Both the position numbers and the translations under genes were made by a program. A DNA stretch of 64,000 bases from Streptomyces clavifer (GTDB taxonomy: Bacteria > Actinomycetota > Actinomycetes > Streptomycetales > Streptomycetaceae): contig BMWJ01000001.1 of NCBI GenBank assembly GCA_014651175.1, positions 992,001 to 1,056,000 of the forward strand. Direction: 5' to 3'. This document shows positions 38,248 to 47,086 of this stretch, piece by piece. The number at the start of each line of letters is the position of its first letter. The stretch's first letter is position 1. The notes under the pieces are model-generated. The model was not told the DNA's origin. It searched no databases and worked only from the letters and a program-made list of their open reading frames with translations.

Positions 38248-39609
38248 TCAGAGCTTCGTCCAGGCCTCCGTCAGGACGGCCCGGAGAATGCCTTCGATCT
38301 CGTCGAACGTCGACTGGTCGGAGATCAGCGGCGGCGCGAGCTGGACGACCGGATCGCCGCGGTCGTCGGCCCGGCAGTAGAGGCCGTTCTCGTACAGCGC
38401 CTTGGACAGGAAGCCGTACAGGACGCGCTCGGTCTCCTCGTCGGTGAACGTCTCCTTGGTGGCCTTGTCCTTCACCAGCTCGATGCCGTAGAAGAAGCCG
38501 TTGCCGCGGACGTCGCCGACGATCGGCAGGTCGTGCAGCTTCCGCAGCGTCGTGAGGAAGGCGTTCTCGTTGTCCAGGACGTGCTGGTTGAGGCCTTCGC
38601 GCTCGAAGATGTCGAGGTTGGCGAGACCGACCGCGGCGGACACCGGGTGGCCGCCGAAGGTGTAACCGTGCAGGAAGGTGTTGCCATCCCGGTAGAACGG
38701 TTCGGCCAGCCGGTCCGAGATGATGCAGGCGCCGATGGGGGAGTAGCCCGACGTCATGCCCTTGGCGCAGGTGATCATGTCCGGCACGTAGCCGAACTTG
38801 TCGCAGGCGAACATCGTGCCCAGCCGGCCGAAGGCGCAGATGACCTCGTCGGAGACGAGCAGTGCATCGTGCCGGTCGCAGATCTCGCGCACCCGCTGGA
38901 AGTATCCGGGCGGCGGCGGGAAGCAGCCGCCGGCGTTCTGCACGGGCTCCAGGAAGACGGCCGCGACGGTGTCCGCGCCCTCGAAGAGGATCTCCTGCTC
39001 GATCTGGTCGGCGGCCCAGCGGCCGAAGGCCTCCGGGTCGTCGCCGAAGAGCGGAGCGCGGTAGATGTTGGTGTTCGGCACCTTGTGCGCACCGGGTACG
39101 AGTGGCTCGAACGGCGCCTTGAGGGCGGGCAGTCCGGTGATCGACAGGGCTCCCTGGGGGGTGCCGTGGTAGGCGACCGCACGCGAGATGACCTTGTACT
39201 TGGTCGGCTTGCCCTTGAGCTTGAAGTACTGCTTGGCCAGCTTCCAGGCCGTCTCCACGGCCTCGCCGCCGCCCGTGGTGAAGAAGACCTTGTTGAGGTC
39301 GCCCGGGGCGTAGTCCGCGAGTCGTTCGGCGAGCTCGACGGCCTTGGGGTGGGCATAGGACCAGATCGGGAAGAAGGCCAGCTCCTGCGCCTGCTTGTAC
39401 GCCGTCTCGGCGAGCTCGTGGCGGCCGTGCCCCGCGTTCACGACGAACAGGCCGGAGAGCCCGTCGAGGTAGCGCTTGCCCTTGTCGTCGAAGATGTAGG
39501 TGCCCTCGCCGCGCACGATGGTGGGAACGGGCGCGTTCTCGTAGTCCGACATGCGGGTGAAGTGCATCCACAGGTGGTCGTACGCGGTCCGGCTGAGGTC
39601 CTTGCTCAC
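38248..39609 (-). CDS. Class III aminotransferase, probable putrescine/diamine:pyruvate type
   Basis: 453 residues from GTG (SKDLSRTAYDHLWMHFTRMS). PLP-binding features are FFTTGGGEAVETAWKLAK, EPVQNAGGCFPPP, LLVSDEVICAFGRLG and the Schiff-base Lys in ITCAKGMTSGYSPIG. The family includes putrescine and beta-alanine:pyruvate transaminases. It is 2 bp downstream of an Lrp regulator and near an aldehyde dehydrogenase, the arrangement seen in S. coelicolor for putrescine breakdown. It would give 4-aminobutyraldehyde. Confidence 0.88.
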   Translation of the reverse strand: MSKDLSRTAYDHLWMHFTRMSDYENAPVPTIVRGEGTYIFDDKGKRYLDGLSGLFVVNAGHGRHELAETAYKQAQELAFFPIWSYAHPKAVELAERLADYAPGDLNKVFFTTGGGEAVETAWKLAKQYFKLKGKPTKYKVISRAVAYHGTPQGALSITGLPALKAPFEPLVPGAHKVPNTNIYRAPLFGDDPEAFGRWAADQIEQEILFEGADTVAAVFLEPVQNAGGCFPPPPGYFQRVREICDRHDALLVSDEVICAFGRLGTMFACDKFGYVPDMITCAKGMTSGYSPIGACIISDRLAEPFYRDGNTFLHGYTFGGHPVSAAVGLANLDIFEREGLNQHVLDNENAFLTTLRKLHDLPIVGDVRGNGFFYGIELVKDKATKETFTDEETERVLYGFLSKALYENGLYCRADDRGDPVVQLAPPLISDQSTFDEIEGILRAVLTEAWTKL

Positions 39610-39611
39610 GG

Positions 39612-40103
39612 CTATCGGGTTCCCCACATGTAGGTCTGCTTCTTGAGCTTGAGGTAGACGAAGCTCTCGGTGGAGCGCACACCGGGAATGGCCCGGATGC
39701 GTTTGTTGATCGTCTCCAGCAGGTGGTCGTCGTCCTCGCAGACGATCTCCACCATCAGGTCGAAGGAGCCCGCGGTCATCACCACGTACTCGCACTCGGT
39801 CATCGCCGACAGGGCCTCGGCGACGGGATCGACGTCGCCCTCGACGTTGACGCCGACCATGGCCTGGCGACGGAACCCCACGGTCAGCGGATCCGTGACG
39901 GCGACGATCTGCATCACGCCCTGGTCGAGCAGCTTCTGCACGCGCTGGCGCACGGCCGCCTCGGACAGGCCCACGGCCTTGCCTATCGCGGCGTACGGCC
40001 TGCGGCCGTCCTCCTGGAGCTGCTCGATGATCGCGAGAGAGACGGCGTCGACCGCTGGTGACGATCCGTTCCCGGTCCTGGAGTCTGCGCTACGACTGGC
40101 CAC
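39612..40103 (-). CDS. Lrp/AsnC family transcriptional regulator
   Basis: 163 residues from GTG. N-terminal winged helix (DAVSLAIIEQLQEDGRRPYA then VGLSEAAVRQRVQKLLDQG) followed by the RAM ligand-binding domain (VGVNVEGDVDPVAEAL, YVVMTAGSFDLMVEIVC). Lies between the aminotransferase (same strand) and the divergent aldehyde dehydrogenase, so it likely controls both, probably in response to a polyamine or amino acid. Confidence 0.93.
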   Translation of the reverse strand: MASRSADSRTGNGSSPAVDAVSLAIIEQLQEDGRRPYAAIGKAVGLSEAAVRQRVQKLLDQGVMQIVAVTDPLTVGFRRQAMVGVNVEGDVDPVAEALSAMTECEYVVMTAGSFDLMVEIVCEDDDHLLETINKRIRAIPGVRSTESFVYLKLKKQTYMWGTR

Positions 40104-40280
40104 GCATCCACTCTGCACCGCTACTCGTCTGTCTGGCAAGCCTGAATCGATGAAATTCGTTGTCTGAGCGCCCGAATGTCACTGAATCCGAAGTGTGCGG
40201 CGGGTGGGTATGTCGAAAGCGTCACCGGAGCGATTAGGGTGGATGTCTCACCCATCGGACAGCCGACAGGAGGGGTGGTT
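40104..40280. promoter_or_regulatory. Divergent control region between the Lrp gene and the aldehyde dehydrogenase
   Basis: Contains TAGGGT (40235-40240), a good -10 for the rightward gene, and AGGAGG at 40268. Repeated GAATC/ATTCG-type motifs around 40143-40190 could be Lrp contacts. No strong palindrome is present. Confidence 0.5.
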
Positions 40281-41720
40281 GTGACCACCGAGGTGCGCCG
40301 TCTGCGCAACTACATCAACGGACAGTTCCGGGACGCCGCGGACGGGCGGACCATCGACGTGGTCAACCCGGTGACGGAGGAGGTCTACGCGACCTCGCCG
40401 CTCTCGGGACAGGCCGACGTCGATGCCGCCATGGACGCGGCCGCCGCCGCGTTCCCCGCCTGGCGGGACGTGACGCCCGCCGAGCGCCAGAAGGCACTGC
40501 TGAAGATCGCGGACGCCTTCGAGGAGCGGGCGGAGGACCTGATCGCGGCCGAGTCGGAGAACACCGGCAAGCCGCTGGAGCTCACCCGCACCGAAGAGAT
40601 CCCGCCGATGGTGGACCAGATCCGCTTCTTCGCGGGCGCCGCACGGCTGCTCGAAGGCCGCTCGGCCGGCGAGTACATGGAGGGTCTGACCTCGATCGTG
40701 CGCCGCGAGCCGGTGGGCGTCTGCGCGCAGGTCGCACCGTGGAACTACCCGATGATGATGGCCGTCTGGAAGTTCGCCCCGGCGCTCGCCGCGGGCAACA
40801 CGGTCGTCATCAAGCCGTCCGACACCACCCCGGCGTCGACGGTGCTGATCGCCGAGATCATCGGACAGATCCTCCCCAAGGGCGTCTTCAACGTCATCTG
40901 CGGCGATCGGGAGACCGGCCGCGCGATGGTCGAGCACCCGACCCCGGCGATGGCCTCCATCACCGGTTCGGTGCGGGCCGGCATGCAGGTCGCCGAGTCC
41001 GCCGCCAAGGACGTCAAGCGCGTACACCTGGAGCTCGGCGGCAAGGCGCCCGTCGTCGTCTTCGGGGACACCGACATCGCCAAGGCCGTCGAGGGCATCT
41101 CCGTCGCCGGCTACTTCAACGCCGGCCAGGACTGTACGGCCGCGACCCGCGTCCTGGTCCACGAGTCCATCCACGACGAGTTCGTCACGGCGCTCGCCAA
41201 GGCCGCGGCCGACACGAAGACCGGCCTGCCGGACGACGAGGACGTGCTATACGGCCCGCTCAACAACGCCAACCAGCTGGCCCAGGTCAGCGGGTTCATC
41301 GAGCGGCTCCCCGCGCACGCCAAGGTCGAGGCGGGCGGCCACCGGGTCGGCGACAAGGGGTACTTCTACGCCCCGACCGTCGTCTCCGGCCTCCAGCAGG
41401 ACGACGAGATCGTCCAGCACGAGGTCTTCGGGCCCGTCATCACCGTCCAGTCCTTCACGGACGAGGCCCAGGCGCTCGCGTACGCCAACGGCGTCGAGTA
41501 CGCCCTCGCCTCCTCGGTGTGGACCAAGGACCACGCCCGCGCGATGCGGATGTCCAAGAACCTCGACTTCGGCTGCGTGTGGATCAACACCCACATCCCG
41601 CTCGTCGCCGAGATGCCGCACGGCGGCTTCAAGAAGTCCGGCTACGGCAAGGACCTCTCCGCGTACGGCTTCGAGGACTACACCCGGATCAAGCACGTCA
41701 TGACGTCGCTCGACGACTGA
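40281..41720 (+). CDS. Aldehyde dehydrogenase, probable 4-aminobutyraldehyde dehydrogenase
   Basis: 479 residues from the GTG 7 nt after AGGAGG. Catalytic Glu in HLELGGKAPVVVFG, catalytic Cys in NAGQDCTAATRVL, NAD site FNVICGDRETG and APWNYPMMMAVWKFAPALAA. GABA-aldehyde/betaine-aldehyde dehydrogenase group (PatD/Prr). Oxidises the aminoaldehyde made by the divergent aminotransferase to GABA. Confidence 0.93.
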   Translation: MTTEVRRLRNYINGQFRDAADGRTIDVVNPVTEEVYATSPLSGQADVDAAMDAAAAAFPAWRDVTPAERQKALLKIADAFEERAEDLIAAESENTGKPLELTRTEEIPPMVDQIRFFAGAARLLEGRSAGEYMEGLTSIVRREPVGVCAQVAPWNYPMMMAVWKFAPALAAGNTVVIKPSDTTPASTVLIAEIIGQILPKGVFNVICGDRETGRAMVEHPTPAMASITGSVRAGMQVAESAAKDVKRVHLELGGKAPVVVFGDTDIAKAVEGISVAGYFNAGQDCTAATRVLVHESIHDEFVTALAKAAADTKTGLPDDEDVLYGPLNNANQLAQVSGFIERLPAHAKVEAGGHRVGDKGYFYAPTVVSGLQQDDEIVQHEVFGPVITVQSFTDEAQALAYANGVEYALASSVWTKDHARAMRMSKNLDFGCVWINTHIPLVAEMPHGGFKKSGYGKDLSAYGFEDYTRIKHVMTSLDD

Positions 41721-41930
41721 CCCGCGCGGCGCCCGCCACGGCCCCGGACTCCGGTCCGGGGCCGTCCCTGTGCCCGGGGGCGCGCTCCCGGGCGCCCCGC
41801 GTCGGGGGCGGAGTGCCGGCCCGGGCAGGTGGGCGGAGGAGGCGCCGGCGAGAGACCGGGAAGGGTCCGGGGCCGCCGGAGCCTCGCGGTGAACCCGTAC
41901 AGGAGCTGCCGGTGCGTGAGAACCCCGGCT

Positions 41931-41959
41931 TTTGAACGTGTTCATGATGGGCGTACGCT
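41931..41959 (+). promoter_or_regulatory. Promoter with overlapping palindrome, predicted leaderless
   Basis: TTTGAA (41931-41936), 17 bp, TACGCT (41954-41959). Start of transcription would be at or next to the ATG at 41966. The palindrome TGAAC-GT-GTTCA (41933-41944) overlaps the -35, an ideal repressor site. Confidence 0.55.
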
Positions 41960-41965
41960 GCGGAC

Positions 41966-42481
41966 ATGAGCGAGCGAGCCCTCTTGCGGCGCATACGCGT
42001 GTGGTTGGTCGTCTTCATCGTCTGCCTGGTGCTGAGCGGCCTGACCGCCTTTCCGCTGGTGCATGAACTCCGGTGGACGGATGACCTGTTGATGTCCTCC
42101 GCCTCCCCCGCCCCCGAGCACTTCCCGGCCCTGACGGAATGGATCACCAGGGTCCGCACCGGACTCGACGAGGCCGATGCGAAGCACCCCTTCCTGCTCT
42201 ACGGCACCGACTGGCTGGCCTTCGCCCACCTGGTCATCGCGGTCGCCTTCTACGGGCCCTACCGCGATCCGGTCCGCAACATCTGGGTCATCGAATTCGG
42301 CATGATCGCCTGCGCCGGCATCATCCCGCTGGCACTGATCTGCGGCCCGATCCGGGACATCCCCTTCTGGTGGACCGTCATCGACATGTCCTTCGGAGTC
42401 TTCGGCGTCATTCCCCTGCTCCTCGTCCGCCGCATGATCAAGCGACTGGAAGGGATGCGGGAGGGCTCCGCGACGGTGTGA
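41966..42481 (+). CDS. Conserved membrane protein of unknown function
   Basis: 171 residues, ATG with no ribosome-binding site. Four predicted spans: VWLVVFIVCLVLSGLTAF near the N-terminus, WLAFAHLVIAVAFYG, FGMIACAGIIPLALIC, and IDMSFGVFGVIPLLLVRRMI. A soluble stretch between spans 1 and 2 (residues ~35-75). The family is not recognised. Confidence 0.8.
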   Translation: MSERALLRRIRVWLVVFIVCLVLSGLTAFPLVHELRWTDDLLMSSASPAPEHFPALTEWITRVRTGLDEADAKHPFLLYGTDWLAFAHLVIAVAFYGPYRDPVRNIWVIEFGMIACAGIIPLALICGPIRDIPFWWTVIDMSFGVFGVIPLLLVRRMIKRLEGMREGSATV

Positions 42482-42483
42482 GG

Positions 42484-42783
42484 TCATTGCACCGGCGGGG
42501 GTCCGAAGGCCGCCACCACGATGTCCCTCAGGGTGGACATCTCTTCGCTGTGCGGGTCGAAGCGGTGGTCGTACGCCTCCTCCAGGGTGTCGCCCGGCAT
42601 CTCCGGCACCGGTATCCGGTCGGCGTCGTCAGCCCGTACGCGGCCCAGGTGGCCGGTGGCAGCCCGGCCGGGCGGGGCACCACGAAACGGCATGGTCACC
42701 GCGGCCTGGACCAGCAGTGCGACGCCGATGTCGGTGGCCCACGGCTCCCGCGGAAGCCATCGCGCCCCCGGTCTCCGCACCAT
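42484..42783 (-). CDS. Possible small protein or gene remnant
   Basis: A 99-residue frame in the gap between two genes, ending 2 bp from the stop of the opposite membrane-protein gene. The C-terminal half (PGDTLEEAYDHRFDPHSEEM) has a protein-like, low-Arg composition, while the N-terminal part is Arg/Pro-rich like antisense noise. It may be the tail of a lost gene. No family was recognised. Confidence 0.3.
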   Translation of the reverse strand: MVRRPGARWLPREPWATDIGVALLVQAAVTMPFRGAPPGRAATGHLGRVRADDADRIPVPEMPGDTLEEAYDHRFDPHSEEMSTLRDIVVAAFGPPPVQ

Positions 42784-42824
42784 TGGGCTCCGCGTCGGAC
42801 GTCCTCGCGCCGGGGGCCCGTGCA

Positions 42825-43625
42825 TCAGGGCTTCCGGCCCACCGCACCGAACTGGGCGACCGGCGCGGGCAGGAGGCGGCCGTCGGGGCGCCAGTGCGCG
42901 CACGACACGATGCCCGGGTCCAGGACGTCGAGGCCGTCGAAGAACGAGGCGAACACGGGGCGGCTGCGGGCCGTGATCGGCGGCGTGGCGTTCTTGTTCC
43001 AGAAGCTCATCGCGGCCTCGTTGCCCTCACCGCCCAGCTCCAGCGTGGGGTGGGTGAGCACCAGGTGGCTGCCGGACGGCAGCGGGCCCATCAGTCCGTC
43101 GACGACGGACCGTGCCTCGTCCGTGTCCAGGACGAAGTTGAGGATGCCGAGCATCATCACCGCCACCGGGCGCCGCAGGTCCAGGGTCCCTTCCGCGGCC
43201 CGCAGGATGCGCTCCGGATCGCGGGCGTCCGCGTCGAGGTACTCGGTCGCCCCTTCGGGGGAGCTGGTGAGCAGGGAGCGGGCGTGTGCCAGCACGGTCG
43301 GGTCGTTGTCGACGTAGACGACCCGAGCGTCGGGTGCCGTGTGCTGGGCGACCTCGTGGGTGTTGTCCGCGGTCGGCAGGCCGGTGCCTATGTCGAGGAA
43401 CTGGCCGATGCCGACGTCCCCGGCCAGGTGCCGCACCACCCGGCCGAGGAACGCGCGGTCGGCGCGCGCCACTTCGCCGATGCTGGGATACATGCCGGTG
43501 ACCCGGTCGCCGACCACCCGGTCCACCGGGTAGTTGTCCCGGCCGCCCAGCCAGTAGTTCCACACCCGGGCGTTGTGGGCGATGTCGGAACGTATGCGGG
43601 CGGATGCGGTGCGGGGGTCGTTCAC
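42825..43625 (-). CDS. SAM-dependent methyltransferase of the DUF574 family
   Basis: 266 residues from the GTG after GAGGAG. ARVWNYWLGGRDNYPVDRVV, GQFLDIGTGLPTADNTHEVA and ARVVYVDNDPTVLAHARSLL are typical of the large Streptomyces DUF574 (Methyltransf_19) family. The natural substrate is unknown; many are paralogous within one genome. Confidence 0.92.
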   Translation of the reverse strand: MNDPRTASARIRSDIAHNARVWNYWLGGRDNYPVDRVVGDRVTGMYPSIGEVARADRAFLGRVVRHLAGDVGIGQFLDIGTGLPTADNTHEVAQHTAPDARVVYVDNDPTVLAHARSLLTSSPEGATEYLDADARDPERILRAAEGTLDLRRPVAVMMLGILNFVLDTDEARSVVDGLMGPLPSGSHLVLTHPTLELGGEGNEAAMSFWNKNATPPITARSRPVFASFFDGLDVLDPGIVSCAHWRPDGRLLPAPVAQFGAVGRKP

Positions 43626-43688
43626 ATCTGCTCCTCTGGTGCCGGGCCGGGCATCACGCGTGATGCGGCACCCATGATGCCGGACCGA

Positions 43689-44393
43689 TCAAGAGGAGGC
43701 GTGGGAAAGGGACTTGGCCAACCGGGTACGCAGGGTGTCGATCCGGTTGGTGGTGATCGAGTCGACGCCGTACGCGATCAGCCGGCGCATCGTGCGACCG
43801 GTGTCGGCCGTCCAGGCGGAGACGAGCAGGCCGTCCCGGTGGACACGGTCCGTCAGTTCGCGGCTCACCAGGCCGAAGCGGTAGTTGAGCCAGTGCGGGC
43901 GCACCGCGTCGAGCAGGACGGGCCGGGGTGGGGCCAGGGTGGTCCAGGTCAGCGCGATCTCGGCGGACGGTTCCGCCGCGCGCACCCGCAGCATCGCGTC
44001 CGTGTCCGCGCAGTAGTACACGCGCTCGCCCGCCCCGCACTCGCGGACCACGCCCGTGACCGCTCGTACGGACGCGTCCGTCGAGCCCGGCAGGTCGATC
44101 ATGAGCCGTCGGGCACCGACGGCGGACAGGGCCTCACGCAGGGTGGGGACGCCGCCGTCGGTCAGCTCCAGCAGCTCCCGGTGGTCGATCCGGTCCAGGC
44201 GGACGTCATGGCCCCACAGGCGCTCCAGAGTGGAGTCGTGGAGCAGGACGGGCACCTTGTCACGGGTGACGCGGACATCGATCTCGACCGCGTCCGCCCC
44301 CCGCTCCACGGCGGACCGGATCGAGGGGAGCGTGTTCTCGCGGGCGCGGTACGGATCGCCGCGGTGGGCCACGGCGGTGACGGTGAGGGCCAT
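43689..44393 (-). CDS. Glycerophosphodiester phosphodiesterase
   Basis: 234 residues from ATG. AHRGDPYRARENTLPSI (HRG), AVEIDVRVTRDKVPVLLHDS (E-x-D and HD) are the GDPD catalytic residues; VDSITTNRIDTLR forms the last strand. It hydrolyses glycerophosphodiesters to glycerol-3-phosphate. No signal peptide, so likely cytoplasmic. Follows the adenosine deaminase gene on the same strand by 22 bp. Confidence 0.92.
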   Translation of the reverse strand: MALTVTAVAHRGDPYRARENTLPSIRSAVERGADAVEIDVRVTRDKVPVLLHDSTLERLWGHDVRLDRIDHRELLELTDGGVPTLREALSAVGARRLMIDLPGSTDASVRAVTGVVRECGAGERVYYCADTDAMLRVRAAEPSAEIALTWTTLAPPRPVLLDAVRPHWLNYRFGLVSRELTDRVHRDGLLVSAWTADTGRTMRRLIAYGVDSITTNRIDTLRTRLAKSLSHASS

Positions 44394-44415
44394 GGGTCCA
44401 TTGTGACCACGTGGG

Positions 44416-45453
44416 TCACCGAGCGGGGGAGGCCTCCAGCCAACTCGTCGTGTACGTGTCGATCTCGGCGGCCAGCGTCCGCTTTCCGGCCGCGTCCAGG
44501 AAGGACGCCTCGACGGCGTTCTTCGCCAGGCCGGCGACACCGCGCTCGTCCAGGCCGAGCAGCCGCGCCGCCACCGCGTACTCGTTGTTGAGATCGGTAC
44601 CGAACATGGGCGGGTCGTCGCTGTTGACGGTGACGAGGACGCCCGCCTCCGCCATCTCCCTCAACGGGTGCCGCTCGATGTCGGCGACGGCGCGGGTGGC
44701 GATGTTCGACGTCGGGCACACCTCCAGCGCGATGCGGTGCTCGGCGAGGTGCTCCAGCAGCTTCGGGTCCCGGACGGAGCTCGTGCCGTGCCCGATGCGC
44801 TCGGCGCGCAGGGCCGTCAGCGCGTCCCAGACGGTCTGCGGGCCCGTGGTCTCCCCGGCGTGCGGGACCGAGTGCAGCCCTTCGGCGATCGCCCGGTCGA
44901 AGTAGGGCTTGAACTGCGGGCGGTCCACCCCGATCTCGGGTCCGCCGAGACCGAAGGAGACGAGCCCCTCGGGCCGCAGGTCCACCGCGAGGCGGGTCGT
45001 CTCCTCGGCGGCCTCGAGACCGGCCTCGCCCGGAATGTCGAAGCACCAGCGCAGGACGACGCCCAGCTCGGCCTCGGCGGCCTTGCGGGCGTCCTCGATG
45101 GCCTCCATGAAGCCCTGCTCGGGGATGCCCCGGCGGGTCGAACTGAACGGGGTCACGGTCAGCTCGGCGTACCGGATGTTCTGCCGCGCCATGTCCCGGG
45201 CGACCTCGTACGTCAGCAGCCGGACGTCCTCGGGGGTGCGGATCAGGTCCACCACCGAGAGGTAGACGTCGATGAAGTGGCCGAAGTCGGTGAAGGTGAA
45301 GAAGTCCGCCAGCGCCTCCGGGGCCGTGGGGACCTTCGAGTCGGGGTGGCGGCCCGCCAGCTCGGCCACGATGCGGGGCGAGGCGGAACCGACGTGGTGG
45401 ACGTGGAGTTCGGCCTTGGGCAGCCCCGCGATGAAGGGGTGCAGATCGTTCAT
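44416..45453 (-). CDS. Adenosine deaminase
   Basis: 345 residues from the ATG behind GGGAGAA; upstream in-frame sequence is antisense to the next gene. LPKAELHVHHVGSASP supplies the first zinc His pair, SVPHAGETTGP the catalytic region, RIGHGTSS and VCPTSN the later motifs, and VTVNSDDPPMFGT the final Asp pair. Converts adenosine to inosine. Confidence 0.92.
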   Translation of the reverse strand: MNDLHPFIAGLPKAELHVHHVGSASPRIVAELAGRHPDSKVPTAPEALADFFTFTDFGHFIDVYLSVVDLIRTPEDVRLLTYEVARDMARQNIRYAELTVTPFSSTRRGIPEQGFMEAIEDARKAAEAELGVVLRWCFDIPGEAGLEAAEETTRLAVDLRPEGLVSFGLGGPEIGVDRPQFKPYFDRAIAEGLHSVPHAGETTGPQTVWDALTALRAERIGHGTSSVRDPKLLEHLAEHRIALEVCPTSNIATRAVADIERHPLREMAEAGVLVTVNSDDPPMFGTDLNNEYAVAARLLGLDERGVAGLAKNAVEASFLDAAGKRTLAAEIDTYTTSWLEASPAR

Positions 45454-45571
45454 CGGATTCTCCCGGATCTCGGATATCGGCCGGGCACACCGGCTGCACC
45501 GATCATCGTAGGCGGGGCCCGGAGGCTCGGAGGCGGGCCGTAGCATGGCGGGACCACGATGGGGGAGGCCC

Positions 45572-46261
45572 ATGTCAGACAACACGCAGCAGCCCGGGGG
45601 CGGGGCCGCGCCACGCGATCCGTGGGCGCCGCCGGACAGCAGGGTGGAGCTCGGCAAGCAGGCCGAGGCGCGCCCGCCGGCCGTGCACGACCAGCCGACG
45701 GTCACGTCCATGCCGAGTGCCGAGCCGGGCACCGGACCGATACCGGGGGCGGTCGGAGCGTTCGGTCCGCCGCAGGCGGACGTGCCCCCGCCGCCCGTCG
45801 CGCCGAACGGACCCGGAGGGCCGGCCACACCGCCCGCCGGACAGTACGGCTACCCGGCGCCCGCCCCGCCCGCGGTCCCTTACGGCGGCTACCCGGGATA
45901 CCCCGGCTACGGCGGTCAGCCCGCCTGGGGCGGCCAGGCTCCCGCGAACGGTCTCGGGACCGCGGCGATGGTGCTCGGCATCATCGCGGTGGTCGGCTTC
46001 TGCCTCTACGGGGTCAACATCATCCTGGGGATCCTCGCGCTGATCTTCGGCATCATCGGCCTCGGCCGTGCCAAGCGCGGTGAGGCCACCAACCGGGGCA
46101 TGGCGATCGCCGGGATCATCCTCGGCTCCGTCGGCGTGGTCCTCGGCTCGGTGATCCTCGGCATCATCATCTGGGCGGCCACGAACGCCGAGAGCGACGA
46201 GGATTTCGGCGACTCCTACGACCCGTACCCCACCTCGCTGGTCGTCGGCTCCACGCGCTGA
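45572..46261 (+). CDS. DUF4190-type membrane protein with Pro/Gly-rich N-terminus
   Basis: 229 residues from the ATG after GGGGGAGG; a -10-like TAGCAT is at 45541. The first ~125 residues are Pro/Gly/Ala-rich with YGGYPGYPGYGG. Two closely spaced spans follow (TAAMVLGIIAVVGFC and IILGILALIFGIIGLGRAKR), then a third (AIAGIILGSVGVVLGSVILG). This is a common actinobacterial membrane-protein layout without a known role. Confidence 0.82.
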   Translation: MSDNTQQPGGGAAPRDPWAPPDSRVELGKQAEARPPAVHDQPTVTSMPSAEPGTGPIPGAVGAFGPPQADVPPPPVAPNGPGGPATPPAGQYGYPAPAPPAVPYGGYPGYPGYGGQPAWGGQAPANGLGTAAMVLGIIAVVGFCLYGVNIILGILALIFGIIGLGRAKRGEATNRGMAIAGIILGSVGVVLGSVILGIIIWAATNAESDEDFGDSYDPYPTSLVVGSTR

Positions 46262-46328
46262 CCGCGGGAGAACCGCCGTCCGTGGCGGGGGACCGGGATC
46301 TGTGTCCCGGCCCCCGCCACGGGCCGTT

Positions 46329-46868
46329 TCACAGGGCGCGCAGCCGTGTACGCGCCTCCATGAGCGCGAAGCCCAGCAGATTCAGCCCGCGCCAGGCAGC
46401 CGGGTCCCCGGTCCGCGCGTCGTCCTTCGCCAGCCCGATGCCCCAGATCCGGTCCATCGGGCTCGCCTCGACGAGCACCCGTTCCCCCGTGCCCAGCAGG
46501 TACGCCCGAAGCGCGGGGTCCTGCCCGAACTTGTGGACGCTGCCCGCCACCACCAGGCCGAACCGTTCACGTGCCCACACGGCGTCGTCGAAGTGCCGGA
46601 CCAGCCTGCCCACCTTCTTCGCCGCTGCCGGGCTGCTCGCGGCCACGGCCTTCGCCTCGGCCTCCGCGTCACCGAAGAGGCGGGCCTTCGCGGCCATCAT
46701 CCAGTGCTCGGCCGAGGCGTAGGTCACCGAGTCCACCGTGAACGGCGCGGGCCACCACTGACTGAGGCAGCTCTCCCCGAGCCGGCCGTCGGGGCGGGGC
46801 CGGTGCCCCCAGAACGGCAGGTACTTCACACGCTCACCGCGTGCCGCCCGAGCGATGAGATCGTCCAT
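46329..46868 (-). CDS. NADAR-domain protein (YbiA-like, DUF1768)
   Basis: 179 residues from the ATG well spaced from GGAG; an ATG 5 codons upstream is possible. CLSQWWPAPFTVDSVTYASA, EHWMMAAKARLFGD and RIWGIGLAKDDARTG are NADAR motifs. Members hydrolyse N-glycosidic bonds of ADP-ribose-linked or riboflavin-pathway intermediates. Divergent from the polyamine operon. Confidence 0.9.
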   Translation of the reverse strand: MDDLIARAARGERVKYLPFWGHRPRPDGRLGESCLSQWWPAPFTVDSVTYASAEHWMMAAKARLFGDAEAEAKAVAASSPAAAKKVGRLVRHFDDAVWARERFGLVVAGSVHKFGQDPALRAYLLGTGERVLVEASPMDRIWGIGLAKDDARTGDPAAWRGLNLLGFALMEARTRLRAL

Positions 46869-46967
46869 GCAACTCTGCTCCATGACAGCCGAGTCTGGCA
46901 TCCACCACGGACAGTCCGTAGGGGGATTTCCGCAACCACACGACACATCGTCGACAGATTCCGTCGC

Positions 46968-47023
46968 GTAACCAAAAGGAAACAACGGAATCCCTTGTTG
47001 GTGAAGGTCTCCTCTGTCAGGAT
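46968..47023 (+). promoter_or_regulatory. GlnR-type box and promoter of the polyamine import operon
   Basis: GTAAC (46968-46972), 6 nt, GAAAC (46979-46983) is an exact gTnAC-N6-GaAAC GlnR box. TTGTTG (46995-47000), 17 bp, CAGGAT (47018-47023) is a plausible vegetative promoter. The box would lie at about -55, as for activators. A second 11-bp-phased box is not visible. Confidence 0.6.
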
Positions 47024-47086
47024 CGGCACTCAATTCGACAAAGGACTACGCCGCCCCGGTCCCCGGGGACGGCGGAGGAGAGCGTC

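Noticed and set aside
41933-41944. LexA (SOS) box
   Set aside because: The actinobacterial SOS box has GAAC and GTTC 4 bp apart; here they are 2 bp apart.
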